Numbered from the stretch's first letter, positions 29,242-39,153 are shown. The stretch is 64,000 nucleotides of DNA from an uncultured Bacteroidia bacterium (GCA_943788195.1 CALSPH010000001.1:1002001-1066000), one strand, 5' to 3'. Made by a program: numbers and translations. Notes: generated from the sequence alone by a model not told the origin.

Positions 29242-29341
29242 GTGCCATAAAAATTAAATGATATTGAATGATTTGGTCACAATACTAATTGAATTATATG
29301 ATTTCTAATTTTTTGTGTTCCTTTGCACTAAAGTAAATATT

Positions 29342-29731
29342 ATGAAAATTAAATTATTGTTATTGAGCTTGTTGGCAATCACTTTTGTGGCTTGTAATTC
29401 AAGTAATGATTCTGCTGATGGCGATTCTGCTGCTACAGAAGAAGGAATGAAATGTTGCAAAGATGCAGCAGAGAAGGGCGAGAAATGTGCTAAATGCAAT
29501 CACGATGAAGCAAGTGATACGACCGCAGTAGCTGAAAAAGCGTGCTGTAAAGAAGCGAAAGAAAAAGGGGAAGATTGTGCGCATTGCGCTAAAAAGGATG
29601 GAGAAGGAGATGCGGCTGCAACTTGTTGCCCAGAAGGTAAAAGTTGCGATAAATGTGCAGATGGAGAAAAATCCTGTTGCAAAACTGCGAAGGCTGAAGG
29701 AAAAGAATGCAGCAAATGTGCGCATAGCTAA
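29342..29731 (+). CDS. Cysteine-repeat lipoprotein
   Basis: 129 residues starting at the ATG at 29342 (an upstream in-frame codon at 29315 adds nine residues ahead of the signal peptide and is rejected). Signal peptide with lipobox FVAC, lipidation Cys18. The mature part is Asp/Glu/Lys/Ala-rich and has four repeats: CC-x9-C-x2-C three times and a shorter CC-x5-C-x2-C as the third (CCKDAAEKGEKCAKC, CCKEAKEKGEDCAHC, CCPEGKSCDKC, CCKTAKAEGKECSKC). In all, 17 Cys including the lipidated one. Such spacing suggests metal binding or disulfide-rich folding; neither is shown by the sequence alone. No named family was recognised. Composition and CC pairs echo the tail of the preceding pyrophosphatase; each gene has its own terminator. 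Confidence 0.85.
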   Translation: MKIKLLLLSLLAITFVACNSSNDSADGDSAATEEGMKCCKDAAEKGEKCAKCNHDEASDTTAVAEKACCKEAKEKGEDCAHCAKKDGEGDAAATCCPEGKSCDKCADGEKSCCKTAKAEGKECSKCAHS

Positions 29732-29751
29732 TCTACATATAGGATAAAGAG

Positions 29752-29780
29752 AAAAGGGGCTGTTACAGCCCCTTTTTTTT
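29752..29780 (+). terminator. Rho-independent terminator after the Cys-repeat lipoprotein
   Basis: 11-bp perfect stem (29752-29762 with 29766-29776), 3-nt loop, then a run of T. Confidence 0.92.
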
Positions 29781-29887
29781 GGATCGATTAAATATAGCTG
29801 CCTGTATTAAACCAATCGATTAAACTGCGGAAACTATTTATAAACGGATAGTTTCCTGTTCTTTTTTTCTCTTTATTTGCGGCTTCA

Positions 29888-30499
29888 ATGTCGTTCAAAG
29901 AAAAGATATTAGATTCTGCAGAAACACTGTTTACCCGGTTTGGGTTACGAAGTGTGACGATGGATGACATTGCCAGCGATTTAAGCATTTCCAAAAAAAC
30001 ATTGTATGGTTGTGTTAAGGATAAGAAGGAATTGGTTCTTCTTACCATGACTAAGAACGTATTGAGTCACAAAAAGGAAAGCGAAGAGATCTTTAAAAAC
30101 ATTTCGCACCCCATAGATCAGATGTCGGCCATTTTTGATGCAATGTATAAACGCACTGCAGAAATTAATCCTTCCGTATTTAAAGATTTACAAAAATCTC
30201 ATCCCAAAGCCTTTCATGTTTTCAATAGTTTTCGAGAAGATTTTATCTTTAATAAAATCAAAGAAAACTTGAATATGGGGGTATCAATCGATTTGTATAG
30301 AGATGATATGGATATTGATTTGATTGCCAACTTTTATATTCGCGGAGTTGATCATATAATTCTAAGCGAAAGCAATCAAGGAATAGATGTTGTCCATAAA
30401 CAGTATGAATTAATGAACTATCATCTTCGAGGAATTGTAACTGAAAAAGGACTTGAATATTTAAAAATCAACCCAATTAACCATGGTATTAAAATATAA
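29888..30499 (+). CDS. TetR/AcrR family transcriptional regulator
   Basis: 203 residues. The N-terminal helix-turn-helix is clear (KEKILDSAETLFTRFGLRSV then TMDDIASDLSISKKTLYG), followed by a helical ligand-binding domain with no distinctive signature. The gene overlaps the start of the TolC-family gene by 17 bp, so it lies in the same transcript as the efflux operon and probably represses it, releasing on binding of a pump substrate; that role is inferred from position. Confidence 0.93.
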   Translation: MSFKEKILDSAETLFTRFGLRSVTMDDIASDLSISKKTLYGCVKDKKELVLLTMTKNVLSHKKESEEIFKNISHPIDQMSAIFDAMYKRTAEINPSVFKDLQKSHPKAFHVFNSFREDFIFNKIKENLNMGVSIDLYRDDMDIDLIANFYIRGVDHIILSESNQGIDVVHKQYELMNYHLRGIVTEKGLEYLKINPINHGIKI

Positions 30500-31877
30500 A
30501 CTAATTTGGATTCTGTGCTTTGGCATGTTCATGAATGTAAATGGTCAAAACGACAGTACATCTAGCATGTCTTTACAACAATGTATAGATTATGGAGTGG
30601 CCAATAACATGCAACAACTTATAGGTAAGAGTGATATTGAAATTGCGAAACAAGATGTTCGTGAGGTTAAAGCCATGGGTCTTCCTCAAATAAATGCGGG
30701 AGCCAATTTTACTCATAACCTTAAAATTGCTACACAGGTATTACCCGATTTCATAAGCCCTAGTGTTTATGGAGTCTTGTATCAAGAAGATGTGCTGGAT
30801 CCTCAGACCAATCCACTACCAGTGCTTGGATCTAATCCAGTTCAGTTTGGTGTTCCATATTCATTTACTGCTTCTGCATCACTCAGACAACTCATATTTG
30901 ATGGCACCTATTTTTTAGGACTTAAAGCTGCCAGTCAATATGTTGAAATGAGCAAATTGCAATCGGAGAAAAACACTGTAGATCTTAAAGAAAACATCGT
31001 AAAAAGTTATTTACTCATTTTAACCACCCAGGAAAATGGGAGGCTTATTAATGATAATATGGCCATTGTAGACAAAACATTAAGGGAGGTAAAAGCACTT
31101 TATAAAAATGGGTTTGCAGAAAAGTTAGATGTGGATCGCGTTGAGCTTTCTAAATCATCTTTGGTGATTAGAAAAAAGAGCATTGCTCAGCAAATAGAGA
31201 TTTTATCGCAAAGCTTAAAATTGAATATGGGCATGGATGTAAATGCTCAACTCACACTTACTGATAGCCTAAACGGTTTAATAAAAAGCGATTTGGTGGC
31301 TAATTCTAGCCTCAATGTGAAGGAATTACCCGATTATAAAATCTTAGCGCAGAATCAGAAGTTGCAAGAGTTGAATAAAGACCGTTACAAAGTAGGTAGG
31401 TACCCGAATGTAATGCTGAATGCAACTTATGGACAACAAAGTTTTGGAAATAAGGGCAGTGTTGGTGACTTGACGAAAGACTTTTTCCCGCTTTCTAATT
31501 ATCAAATATCTGTAGGTGTTCCCATTTGGGATGGCAATGCACGCAGGGCGCAAATTGCAAAAGTAGAGCAGAACTTGGTGAAGAATGAATTGATGATGCA
31601 AAATCTGGAGAACCTAGCAAAGCTTCAATACAACTCAGCATTAAGTAAATACAATACCTCATTGGAATTGATGGATTTACAAAAAAAGAATTTGGCCATT
31701 GCCTTAGATATTTATAAAAAAGCAGGGATCAAATTCAAAGAAGGAATTGGAAGCAGTTTGGAATTAGCCCAAGCAGAAAATGATTACAAAGCAGCTCAAG
31801 TGGGCTATTTGAACAGCATATACGATTTGCTAGTAGCAAACGTAGAATTAAAAAAATCAACCGGACAATTAAACTAA
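30483..31877 (+). CDS. TolC-family outer-membrane efflux protein
   Basis: 464 residues: signal peptide (MVLKYKLIWILCFGMFMNVNGQ), then the two-fold repeated long-helix pattern of TolC-like outer-membrane factors: SMSLQQCIDYGVANNMQ at the start of repeat one and NLAIALDIYKKAGIKFKEG near the end of repeat two, ending ELKKSTGQLN. It forms the exit duct of the tripartite pump encoded by the next two genes. The TetR gene overlaps its start; the adaptor gene begins 1 bp after its stop. Confidence 0.93.
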   Translation: MVLKYKLIWILCFGMFMNVNGQNDSTSSMSLQQCIDYGVANNMQQLIGKSDIEIAKQDVREVKAMGLPQINAGANFTHNLKIATQVLPDFISPSVYGVLYQEDVLDPQTNPLPVLGSNPVQFGVPYSFTASASLRQLIFDGTYFLGLKAASQYVEMSKLQSEKNTVDLKENIVKSYLLILTTQENGRLINDNMAIVDKTLREVKALYKNGFAEKLDVDRVELSKSSLVIRKKSIAQQIEILSQSLKLNMGMDVNAQLTLTDSLNGLIKSDLVANSSLNVKELPDYKILAQNQKLQELNKDRYKVGRYPNVMLNATYGQQSFGNKGSVGDLTKDFFPLSNYQISVGVPIWDGNARRAQIAKVEQNLVKNELMMQNLENLAKLQYNSALSKYNTSLELMDLQKKNLAIALDIYKKAGIKFKEGIGSSLELAQAENDYKAAQVGYLNSIYDLLVANVELKKSTGQLN

Positions 31878-31878
31878 A

Positions 31879-33027
31879 ATGAAAAATATTTATTTAATCA
31901 CAATCGCAATAATATCTTTAAGCACATTTGCTAGCTGCGGTGGTAAAAACAAAGATGTTTTGACCCAAAAGAAAGCGGAGTTAAAAGAACTGCAAAAAGA
32001 GATGTCTGCCTTATCCATTAAGGCAGATAAGTTGGAAAGTGAGATCGATAAGCTGGACAGTACTAAAACTGCTTTTTTTGTTGATGTTAATGTGGATACC
32101 ATCTCTTCTGAAACCTTTAAAAACAAGGTAGAACTACAAGGTGTTGTTGAATCAAAGAATACGGTAGATATTTCCGCGGAAGCTTCTGGTGTTATTCAGA
32201 GTATTTCCATAAAACAAGGTTCACGTGTTCGAAAAGGTCAGGTTATTGCTACTTTGGATAATAGTACTTATCAAAGTCAAATCGCAGAATTAAGAAATGC
32301 ATTAAGCTTGGCCCAAACTACTTCTGATCGTCAGGCAAGATTGTTTGAGCAAGGCATTGGTACAGAAATTCAAGTACTTCAAGCAAGAAACAGAGTAAAT
32401 GATTTGAAGCAAAAGATTTCAACTGCTCAAACCATGGCGGCTAAATTTGTGGTAAAGGCACCTTATTCAGGGGTTATTGACGAGGTTTATGTTAGCAGAG
32501 GTGAAATGACCGGCCCAGGAATGCCAGTTGCTAGATTAGTAAATCAAGGAGATAATGTAATTAAGATACAAGCATCTGAAAAATTTATTGGAGCCTTTAA
32601 AGCGGGAGATAAAGTAATGGTTAGTTACCCAGTATTGGGAATTAAGTCGGAAGAGGTAATTCAAACGGTGGGACAAACTATTGATCCTGGAAATCGATCT
32701 TTTAGTATTTTCATCAAACCAACTCAAAACCTAAGTAAGATCAAGCCTAATTTGTTGAGTATTGTAGAGGTAAATGATTTCGAAATGCCTGGAGCTATTA
32801 CCATTCCTACTAAAGTAATTTATAAGTTAGGAGATAAGCGATATGTTTATGTTGTAGGTCAGAATGAAGAAGGGCAGGCTATTGCCGAAAAAAGAGAAAT
32901 TGTAATTGAACGATCATTTATTACAAATACAATTGTTAAAAGTGGATTGAAAGCAAATGATGTAATTATTACTTCTGGATTTCAGAATGTAAGTGCAGAT
33001 GACTTGCTAAATATTATTGAAGAATAA
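31879..33027 (+). CDS. RND efflux periplasmic adaptor (membrane fusion) lipoprotein
   Basis: 382 residues: lipobox FASC with Cys20, a ~35-residue coiled-coil-like stretch (KKAELKELQKEMSALS), then a biotinyl-lipoyl-like half motif (VDISAEASGVIQSISIKQGS, RVRKGQVIATLD), an alpha-hairpin (ISTAQTMAAK) and the barrel-sandwich return (FVVKAPYSGVIDEVYVSRGE). It bridges pump and outer-membrane duct. The additional N-terminal coiled coil before the first lipoyl half is somewhat longer than usual. The pump gene follows after 3 bp. Confidence 0.93.
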   Translation: MKNIYLITIAIISLSTFASCGGKNKDVLTQKKAELKELQKEMSALSIKADKLESEIDKLDSTKTAFFVDVNVDTISSETFKNKVELQGVVESKNTVDISAEASGVIQSISIKQGSRVRKGQVIATLDNSTYQSQIAELRNALSLAQTTSDRQARLFEQGIGTEIQVLQARNRVNDLKQKISTAQTMAAKFVVKAPYSGVIDEVYVSRGEMTGPGMPVARLVNQGDNVIKIQASEKFIGAFKAGDKVMVSYPVLGIKSEEVIQTVGQTIDPGNRSFSIFIKPTQNLSKIKPNLLSIVEVNDFEMPGAITIPTKVIYKLGDKRYVYVVGQNEEGQAIAEKREIVIERSFITNTIVKSGLKANDVIITSGFQNVSADDLLNIIEE

Positions 33028-33030
33028 GGC

Positions 33031-36000
33031 ATGCTTAAAAAGAAAATAACAAAAACGTTTGGGCTTTCTAATCTAGCCCTAAATAATAGTACCAGTATCT
33101 ATGTGATTTTGGCTATTGCTCTGATAGCGGGAATTTCGGCATACACCAGTATGCCAAAAGAGAGTTTTCCAGAGGTTAAACAATCTATTATTTATGTAAA
33201 TACTGCGTATCCAGGTAATTCGCCAGTAGATATTGAAAACTTACTTTCACGTCCTTTGGAGAAAGAGATTAATGCAATAAGTGGAATCAAAAAAATGAAT
33301 TCACAATCCGTTCAGGATTTTTCTGTTATTGTGGTTGAGTTTAATGTAGATGTACCCGTAGAAGAAGCCCTCTCTGACGTCAAGGATGCAGTGGACAAAG
33401 CTAAAAACGAATTGCCTAGTGATTTACCTGCAGATCCAACTGTATTTGAATTGGATTTTAGTGAAATGCCAGTAATGAATGTAAACCTTTATGGCAATTT
33501 ACCTTATGAAGATTTAAAAGAACATGCAGAGTATTTAGAGGATAAGATAGAGGATCTTCCTCAAGTAACAGGTGTTGACATTGCAGGATTACAAGAAAAA
33601 GAAGTGAAGATTATGGTTAATCTGCCTGGTTTAGAAGCCTTGCAGTTAAGCTTAAACGATGTTATCCGTTCAGTACAAGGAGAAAATGCAACGATATCTG
33701 GAGGAGACATTAAAATGATTGATGGCAATGATATTAGCCGCAGAACTATCCGTATAGATATGGAATTTAATGACTTTAACAAGATCAGTGATATTGTTGT
33801 AAAGAATGAAGATCAAAAAGTTGTTTACTTAAGGGATATTGCTGAGGTTAAATTTAGCGAAGTAGAACCAACCAGTTTTGCTCGTTTAGATGGGGAGCCT
33901 GTACTTACCTTAGATATTAAGAAGAAGTCTGGTGCCAACCTGATCATTGCAGCTGATAAGATTCAAGAAATAATTCAAGAAGCCAAGCAAACCCGTTTTC
34001 CAAATGATTTAAAAACGGTAATCACCAATGATCAAAGTATTATTACCAAGAATATGGTTTCCAACTTGGAAAGCAGTATTTATATGGGAATAATATTAGT
34101 TGTTTTAGTGCTATTGTTTTTCTTGGGCTTGCGCTCTGCACTATTTGTAGGAATAGCAATTCCTTTAAGTATGCTTCTTGGTTTCATCTTTTTGAATCTG
34201 GGTGGCAATACCTTAAATATGATGGTTTTGTTTTCCTTAATTCTCTCATTGGGTATGTTGGTAGATAATGGGATTGTTGTTGTAGAAAATATTTATCGTT
34301 TACTGAATGAGGGCTACAGCAAAAAGGATGCAGCTCGATTAGGTGTAGGAGAGGTAGCAGTACCTATTATTGCTTCTACTGCAACTACCATAGCAGCTTT
34401 TTTTCCGCTCTTGTTTTGGAAATCATTGGTAGGAGAATTTATGAAGTATTTACCCATAACGGTAATCATTGTGCTTACTGCCTCTTTATTTGTAGGCTTG
34501 GTAATAAACCCTGTGATCACACGTACCTTCATGAAAACGCAGGAGGAAGAAAAGAATATGAAGCAAACCTTTTGGCGAAACTTTATCATTGCTGTAGTTG
34601 CGGGCTTAATATTTGTCTTCCCAGAAGGAAGTAGGTTAATAGGAGGTTTGTTGATCGCAATAGCGATATTTATGATCATTAATAAGTACGTGTTTGAGCC
34701 GGGTTCAAAGCGTTTTATGAATAATGTCTTACCAAAACTAGAGAGTGGCTATTCACGTATTTTACGTTATTGTTTAAAAATTAGAGGGCTACTCGTCATC
34801 TTAACTGTCGTGTTACTTTTTGCAAGTGCAATAGGATACTTTATGAGTGGTCCCAAGATTTTATTCTTTCCAGATAATTCACCAAGAATGGCGATTACCT
34901 ACATAGAAACACCATTGGGTACTGATATCGAAACTACGGATAGAATTACCAAAGAATTAGAAGAACGCATTACTAAAGCTGTTGATCCTAATATCAACAT
35001 TGTAGAAGCAATAATGGCGCAAGTAGGAGAGCGTACTGGAGACCCTATGGAAGGACCTCAAACCGGAAATTCTCCTCACAAGGCCAAGATAACGGTTTCG
35101 TTTTTAGAATATAAGGATAGGCAGGCTATCAGCGATGTTTCTACTTCCGATATCTTAGAAGACATTAGGAATTCAGTAGCCAATTTCCCAGATGCAAATA
35201 TTACGGTTACCAAAGATAACAATGGACCACCTGTTGGAAAACCGATTAATGTAGAGGTGAGCGGAGAGGATTATTTAGAATTGATTTCTTATTCAGAAAA
35301 GATAAAGAAATTGATGATTGATGCCAATATTGAAGGCGTAGATAAGCTAAAAACCGATTTGGAGACGGGGAAGCCAGAACTAATTTTTACAGTAAATAGA
35401 GATGCCGCGGGACGTTTTGGTGTAAGTACTCAACAATTGGCAATGGCCATAAGAGATGCTTTGTTTGGAAGAGAAGCAAGCAAGTATAAAGAAGGAGAGG
35501 ATGATTATAAAATTCAGGTGCGTTTGTCTGATGAGTTTAGGTATAATATCAGTGCATTAGAAAATATGAAGGTGACCTTTAGAAACAACAAAGGGAGAAT
35601 GGTGCAAATTCCTATTTCTTCCGTTGCAACTATGGAGTTTAGTAGTACGTATGGTGCCATAAAAAGGAAAGACATGGACCGTATGATTTCTGTGTTTAGT
35701 AATGTAAAAGAAGGCTATAATCCTACAGAGATTGTAACTGAATTGAAGAAAGTTTTAGATAAAAACGCAGCTGAGGTAGAAGGGATTAGTTGGAAGTTTG
35801 CTGGCGAGCAAGAAGAGCAAGGCGAGTCATCTTCATTTTTAGGTAATGCGATGTTGATGGCACTTTTTGTGGTGTTTTTAATTATCGTAACCCAGTTTAA
35901 TAGTATTTTAAATCCAATTATCATTATGGTAAGTATTCTGTTTAGTACGATTGGGGTGTTCTTGGGTTTATGGGCATTTAACATGCCATTTGTTATCTTA

Positions 36001-36468
36001 ATGTGCGGTATTGGAATTATTTCCTTAGCAGGGGTTGTAGTAAACAATGCAATTGTATTGATAGATTATATAAATCAATTAAGAGGGAGAAAGAAAGAAG
36101 AGTTAGGTATGGATGATGATGATATGTTGAGTGGAGAAGAAATTACTGAGCTGATTGTTAAAGGAGGGTCCACGCGTCTGCGCCCAGTATTGCTTACAGC
36201 AATTACAACCATTCTGGGATTAATCCCTTTAGCAACCGGTTTGAACTTTGATTTTGTAGGTTTGTTAACCAAGTTGAATCCGAATGTGTATTGGGGTGGA
36301 GACAATGCGGAATTTTGGGGCCCGATGAGTTGGACCATTATTTTTGGTTTAACCTTTGCTACGTTCTTAACCTTAATATTAGTTCCTGTCATGTATAGTT
36401 TAATGGAGCAGTTAAACCGTTTTATTAAGGGAAGCAATAAAAAAGGACGAAGTAAAAAGCTATCCTAA
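33031..36468 (+). CDS. RND efflux pump inner-membrane permease
   Basis: 1,145 residues with the duplicated RND architecture: N-terminal helix, a large periplasmic loop, six-helix bundle (first with LGMLVDNGIVVVEN, carrying the proton-relay Asp), a second loop and a second bundle ending in the GGSTRLRPVLLTAITTILGL segment. It exports substrates with the proton gradient. HAE/HME sub-type was not resolved; the single relay Asp and the loop lengths suit multidrug/hydrophobe exporters. Two charged loops (around residues 498-550 and 1020-1040) are longer than in AcrB. Last gene of the TetR-TolC-adaptor-pump operon. Confidence 0.93.
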   Translation: MLKKKITKTFGLSNLALNNSTSIYVILAIALIAGISAYTSMPKESFPEVKQSIIYVNTAYPGNSPVDIENLLSRPLEKEINAISGIKKMNSQSVQDFSVIVVEFNVDVPVEEALSDVKDAVDKAKNELPSDLPADPTVFELDFSEMPVMNVNLYGNLPYEDLKEHAEYLEDKIEDLPQVTGVDIAGLQEKEVKIMVNLPGLEALQLSLNDVIRSVQGENATISGGDIKMIDGNDISRRTIRIDMEFNDFNKISDIVVKNEDQKVVYLRDIAEVKFSEVEPTSFARLDGEPVLTLDIKKKSGANLIIAADKIQEIIQEAKQTRFPNDLKTVITNDQSIITKNMVSNLESSIYMGIILVVLVLLFFLGLRSALFVGIAIPLSMLLGFIFLNLGGNTLNMMVLFSLILSLGMLVDNGIVVVENIYRLLNEGYSKKDAARLGVGEVAVPIIASTATTIAAFFPLLFWKSLVGEFMKYLPITVIIVLTASLFVGLVINPVITRTFMKTQEEEKNMKQTFWRNFIIAVVAGLIFVFPEGSRLIGGLLIAIAIFMIINKYVFEPGSKRFMNNVLPKLESGYSRILRYCLKIRGLLVILTVVLLFASAIGYFMSGPKILFFPDNSPRMAITYIETPLGTDIETTDRITKELEERITKAVDPNINIVEAIMAQVGERTGDPMEGPQTGNSPHKAKITVSFLEYKDRQAISDVSTSDILEDIRNSVANFPDANITVTKDNNGPPVGKPINVEVSGEDYLELISYSEKIKKLMIDANIEGVDKLKTDLETGKPELIFTVNRDAAGRFGVSTQQLAMAIRDALFGREASKYKEGEDDYKIQVRLSDEFRYNISALENMKVTFRNNKGRMVQIPISSVATMEFSSTYGAIKRKDMDRMISVFSNVKEGYNPTEIVTELKKVLDKNAAEVEGISWKFAGEQEEQGESSSFLGNAMLMALFVVFLIIVTQFNSILNPIIIMVSILFSTIGVFLGLWAFNMPFVILMCGIGIISLAGVVVNNAIVLIDYINQLRGRKKEELGMDDDDMLSGEEITELIVKGGSTRLRPVLLTAITTILGLIPLATGLNFDFVGLLTKLNPNVYWGGDNAEFWGPMSWTIIFGLTFATFLTLILVPVMYSLMEQLNRFIKGSNKKGRSKKLS

Positions 36469-36552
36469 AATTAGCAACAAATGGAGGGGTGTTGTTAATA
36501 ATAAACTATGTAATTGAACCTCTGCCTTCTACACATTATTATTAGAATAAGC

Positions 36553-37239
36553 ATGTCAAAAGTTACCCATTTAGACGATTCTGTATTTAAGTTCCTTAAA
36601 AACTTAAAGGGAAATAACAATCGCGATTGGTTTGCAAAAAACAAACCGAAATACTTAGCTGCCAATGAACATTTCAAGGCCCTTGCTGATGAAATAAACC
36701 AAGGTATGCAGAAGCAAGATAATATTGAGAAAATGAAATTGTACCGGATCTATCGTGATGTACGTTTTTCAAAAAATAAAGATCCGTATAAGAATAGTTT
36801 CTCAGGAGGGTTCAGTCGAGCAACCAAGGCACTCAGAGGAGGGTATTATTTCCATTTACAGCCCGGGGGAAAATCTATGGTTGGTGGTGGGTTTTGGCAA
36901 CCTGAAGCAGCAGATCTGAAAAGAATTCGCCAAGAAATTGCGAGTGATGCAGCTCCACTAAGAGAAATTTTGAACTCTCCCGATTTCAAAAAACACTTTG
37001 GGAAATTAGAAGGTCAGCAACTCAAAACCGCGCCCAAGGGTTTTCCTAAAGATCATCCAGACATTGACTTATTGCGATACAAGTCTTTTATTGTTACAAA
37101 ATACTTTACAGATGAAGAGGTGATTGCACGAGGTTTTGCACAAGAGGTACTGAAATACTTTAAGGCCACAGGTCCATTTTTTGATTACATGAGTGAGGTA
37201 TTGACGACAGACTTGAATGGAGTTTCTACCCTTGAATGA
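36553..37239 (+). CDS. DUF2461 family protein
   Basis: 228 residues from the ATG at 36553; the longer frame from 36514 adds a hydrophobic stretch absent from the family. The family pattern is visible: FKFLKNLKGNNNRDWFAKNK at the N-terminus, RIYRDVRFSKNKDPYKN, GGYYFHLQPGGKSMVGGG and a C-terminal helix. Function of DUF2461/TIGR02453 proteins is unknown. It stands alone between the efflux operon and the MBL hydrolase gene. Confidence 0.9.
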   Translation: MSKVTHLDDSVFKFLKNLKGNNNRDWFAKNKPKYLAANEHFKALADEINQGMQKQDNIEKMKLYRIYRDVRFSKNKDPYKNSFSGGFSRATKALRGGYYFHLQPGGKSMVGGGFWQPEAADLKRIRQEIASDAAPLREILNSPDFKKHFGKLEGQQLKTAPKGFPKDHPDIDLLRYKSFIVTKYFTDEEVIARGFAQEVLKYFKATGPFFDYMSEVLTTDLNGVSTLE

Positions 37240-37283
37240 TTCGAATACTTTTTATTAAATTGCCGACCGTTAAATAGGAAACA

Positions 37284-38102
37284 TTGAAAATAAAATTTTA
37301 TGGTACCAGAGGATCCATTCCAGTTTGCGATCGAGATTTTTTAGAATTTGGAGGCAACACCACTTGTATAAAGATCACAAGGGATAATGGCCGTATTGCA
37401 ATAATTGACGCAGGTACAGGTATACGGCAGTTGGGGATGGACCTTATCGAAGAAGGATTCCACCAAGATCGTCTCTTTATAGGTTTTACACATTTCCACT
37501 GGGATCATATTCAAGGGTTCCCATTTTTCGAACCTGGCTATAATCCTGATTTAGTAATTAATGTATTAGCAATGGGGAAAGAACGAACCATTGAGAATCT
37601 GCAAGATATTTTTAAAGGACAAATGAAAGAAGAGTATTTTCCAGTACCTTTAAAAAGTATGGGTGCCAAATTCAATTTCATACAACCGAGTGAAAATGAA
37701 TTGAGCATAAATGGGAGCGTTATTCGTGTGATTAAACAAAATCATCCGGGTGATTCATATGGCTATCGGATTGATGATAATGGAAAGGCTTGTGTATTTT
37801 GTACGGACCTTGAACATGGTGAATCGGTACTCCCAGAAATTGTAGAATTTTGCACCGGTGCGGATATACTTGAGCATGAAGCGCAATACACCACGGCACA
37901 ATTGAAAGAGAATTTAGGCTGGGGGCACAGCAGCTTTGAACAAGCCATAGAAGTGGCGCAAAGAGCTGGCGTTAAGAAACTAGTGATAACGCATCATGAC
38001 CCTGACCATAACGATGCTATCTTGGCTAAGTATGAAAAAGAATGCCAAGAAATATTTCCCAACTGTGTTTTCGCAAGAGAAGGGATGGAGCTAGAAGCAT
38101 AA
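37284..38102 (+). CDS. MBL-fold metallo-hydrolase
   Basis: 272 residues starting at a TTG (37284), directly giving the family opening MKIKFYGTRGSIPV. The metal site HFHWDHIQG is present (H-x-H-x-D-H), later His residues in NHPGDSYGYR, CTDLEHGE and ILEHEAQYT, and a final VITHHDPDH. The pattern is that of the phosphodiesterase/PqqB-like branch of metallo-beta-lactamase-fold hydrolases; the substrate is unknown. It lies 44 bp after the DUF2461 gene and converges with the kinase-like gene downstream. Confidence 0.88.
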   Translation: MKIKFYGTRGSIPVCDRDFLEFGGNTTCIKITRDNGRIAIIDAGTGIRQLGMDLIEEGFHQDRLFIGFTHFHWDHIQGFPFFEPGYNPDLVINVLAMGKERTIENLQDIFKGQMKEEYFPVPLKSMGAKFNFIQPSENELSINGSVIRVIKQNHPGDSYGYRIDDNGKACVFCTDLEHGESVLPEIVEFCTGADILEHEAQYTTAQLKENLGWGHSSFEQAIEVAQRAGVKKLVITHHDPDHNDAILAKYEKECQEIFPNCVFAREGMELEA

Positions 38103-38145
38103 CTCTGTAATCAAACAGGTGTAATAATTTTCAAATTTAGCAGTT

Positions 38146-39153
38146 CTACATACTTGTTAGAACTGCACCCATTATTCTACGATTGTAATTGTTTATTTTT
38201 TGATGCGTAGGCATCCAGCCCAGTAGAAATCGTGTAAAATCCGTACAGGCAATCGGGTACATGGTTCGCCATTCTTGTTCCAAGGCGTTGAAATTAATAT
38301 TTTTTTGAGCCGATGCAACCGCCTTTTGAAGCACAGAAAAATAGAAACCCAATAACTCGTTTTCATACCGCTCGCATGCGGAGCTAGATAAGCAACTGCC
38401 CAAAAAGTAGGCAACATCTTTCATGCCGCATCCTCCACCCACATATTGAAAATCAACTGCTGCTACACGCGGGTCTCCTTGGCTTGTTAAAGGATCCGAA
38501 AAGCAAAAATTGGCGAGTTTAGCATCTCCATGCACAATGGTTTGATAGCTGCATTGATTCAAAATTGAATCTATTTCATGCGCCTTCGCTTTTAAATCTG
38601 CATGTTCAATTTTTTCGAATTCATACGGCCGGGTTTCCAAATGCCAATATGTCCCTGTTTCCCATAATCCGATTGGTTTTTGGTGCAAGAAGGTCGCATG
38701 AAAATGGGCAAGCCATTGCAGGCACACTTTAACTTCATCTATACCTAGCTCCTGTTTCCGTAAGGGGTAATGTGTATTGAGATCTTCCAGAATGATCCAT
38801 TGATTTTCTCCTTCGGTGTAGGAACCTAAACATATAGGTGTACGACATGCTTCAGTACATTGTTCATTCCATTTTTCGTACCAATGTGTTTCCACTTGAT
38901 ACGATTTAACTTTCCTTTCATGAGATAAATTGGTGTTCCAGCCTCTCGGATGTGTATTGGATTGATCTAGAGCAATGCATTTAACCACAACTGTTTTGTG
39001 AACAGAATCATGCAACTTATATCGCGCAATGGTTCCATAGCCACTCCATAAGGTTTGAATAATTTCAATTTCCTCACAATCAGAAGATTGAGTAACTTTT
39101 AATAGATGCTTTTTGAAGTTGGGATTAAGTTCATTTATTGCAGAGATATTCAT
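38146..39153 (-). CDS. Small-molecule phosphotransferase (APH/ecdysteroid-kinase-like)
   Basis: 335 residues of protein-kinase-like fold. The catalytic loop is TIVHGDAKLANFCFS and the metal-binding Asp follows in VAAVDFQYVGGG; an ATP-site Lys lies in KTVVVKCIALD. The long loop DPLTSQGDPR between the two motifs matches the CHK/DUF1679 (ecdysteroid kinase-like) branch rather than classical aminoglycoside phosphotransferases. Substrate unknown. Its start shares one base with the pgk stop codon, so it is co-transcribed with pgk. A 9-bp inverted repeat (38140-38148 with 38158-38166) overlaps its stop codon. Confidence 0.85.
   Translation of the reverse strand: MNISAINELNPNFKKHLLKVTQSSDCEEIEIIQTLWSGYGTIARYKLHDSVHKTVVVKCIALDQSNTHPRGWNTNLSHERKVKSYQVETHWYEKWNEQCTEACRTPICLGSYTEGENQWIILEDLNTHYPLRKQELGIDEVKVCLQWLAHFHATFLHQKPIGLWETGTYWHLETRPYEFEKIEHADLKAKAHEIDSILNQCSYQTIVHGDAKLANFCFSDPLTSQGDPRVAAVDFQYVGGGCGMKDVAYFLGSCLSSSACERYENELLGFYFSVLQKAVASAQKNINFNALEQEWRTMYPIACTDFTRFLLGWMPTHQKINNYNRRIMGAVLTSM

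Noticed and set aside
29399-29725. Antisense frame rich in Phe and Thr over the Cys-repeat lipoprotein
   Set aside because: Phe/Ser/Cys-rich reading is the expected complement of Lys/Glu/Ala codons.
34314-34679. 121-codon antisense frame inside the RND pump gene
   Set aside because: Shadow of hydrophobic helices; no independent support.
38140-38166. Inverted repeat overlapping the stop codon of the kinase-like gene, considered as a terminator
   Set aside because: 9-bp stem is perfect, but no T run follows on either strand, and one arm is coding sequence.
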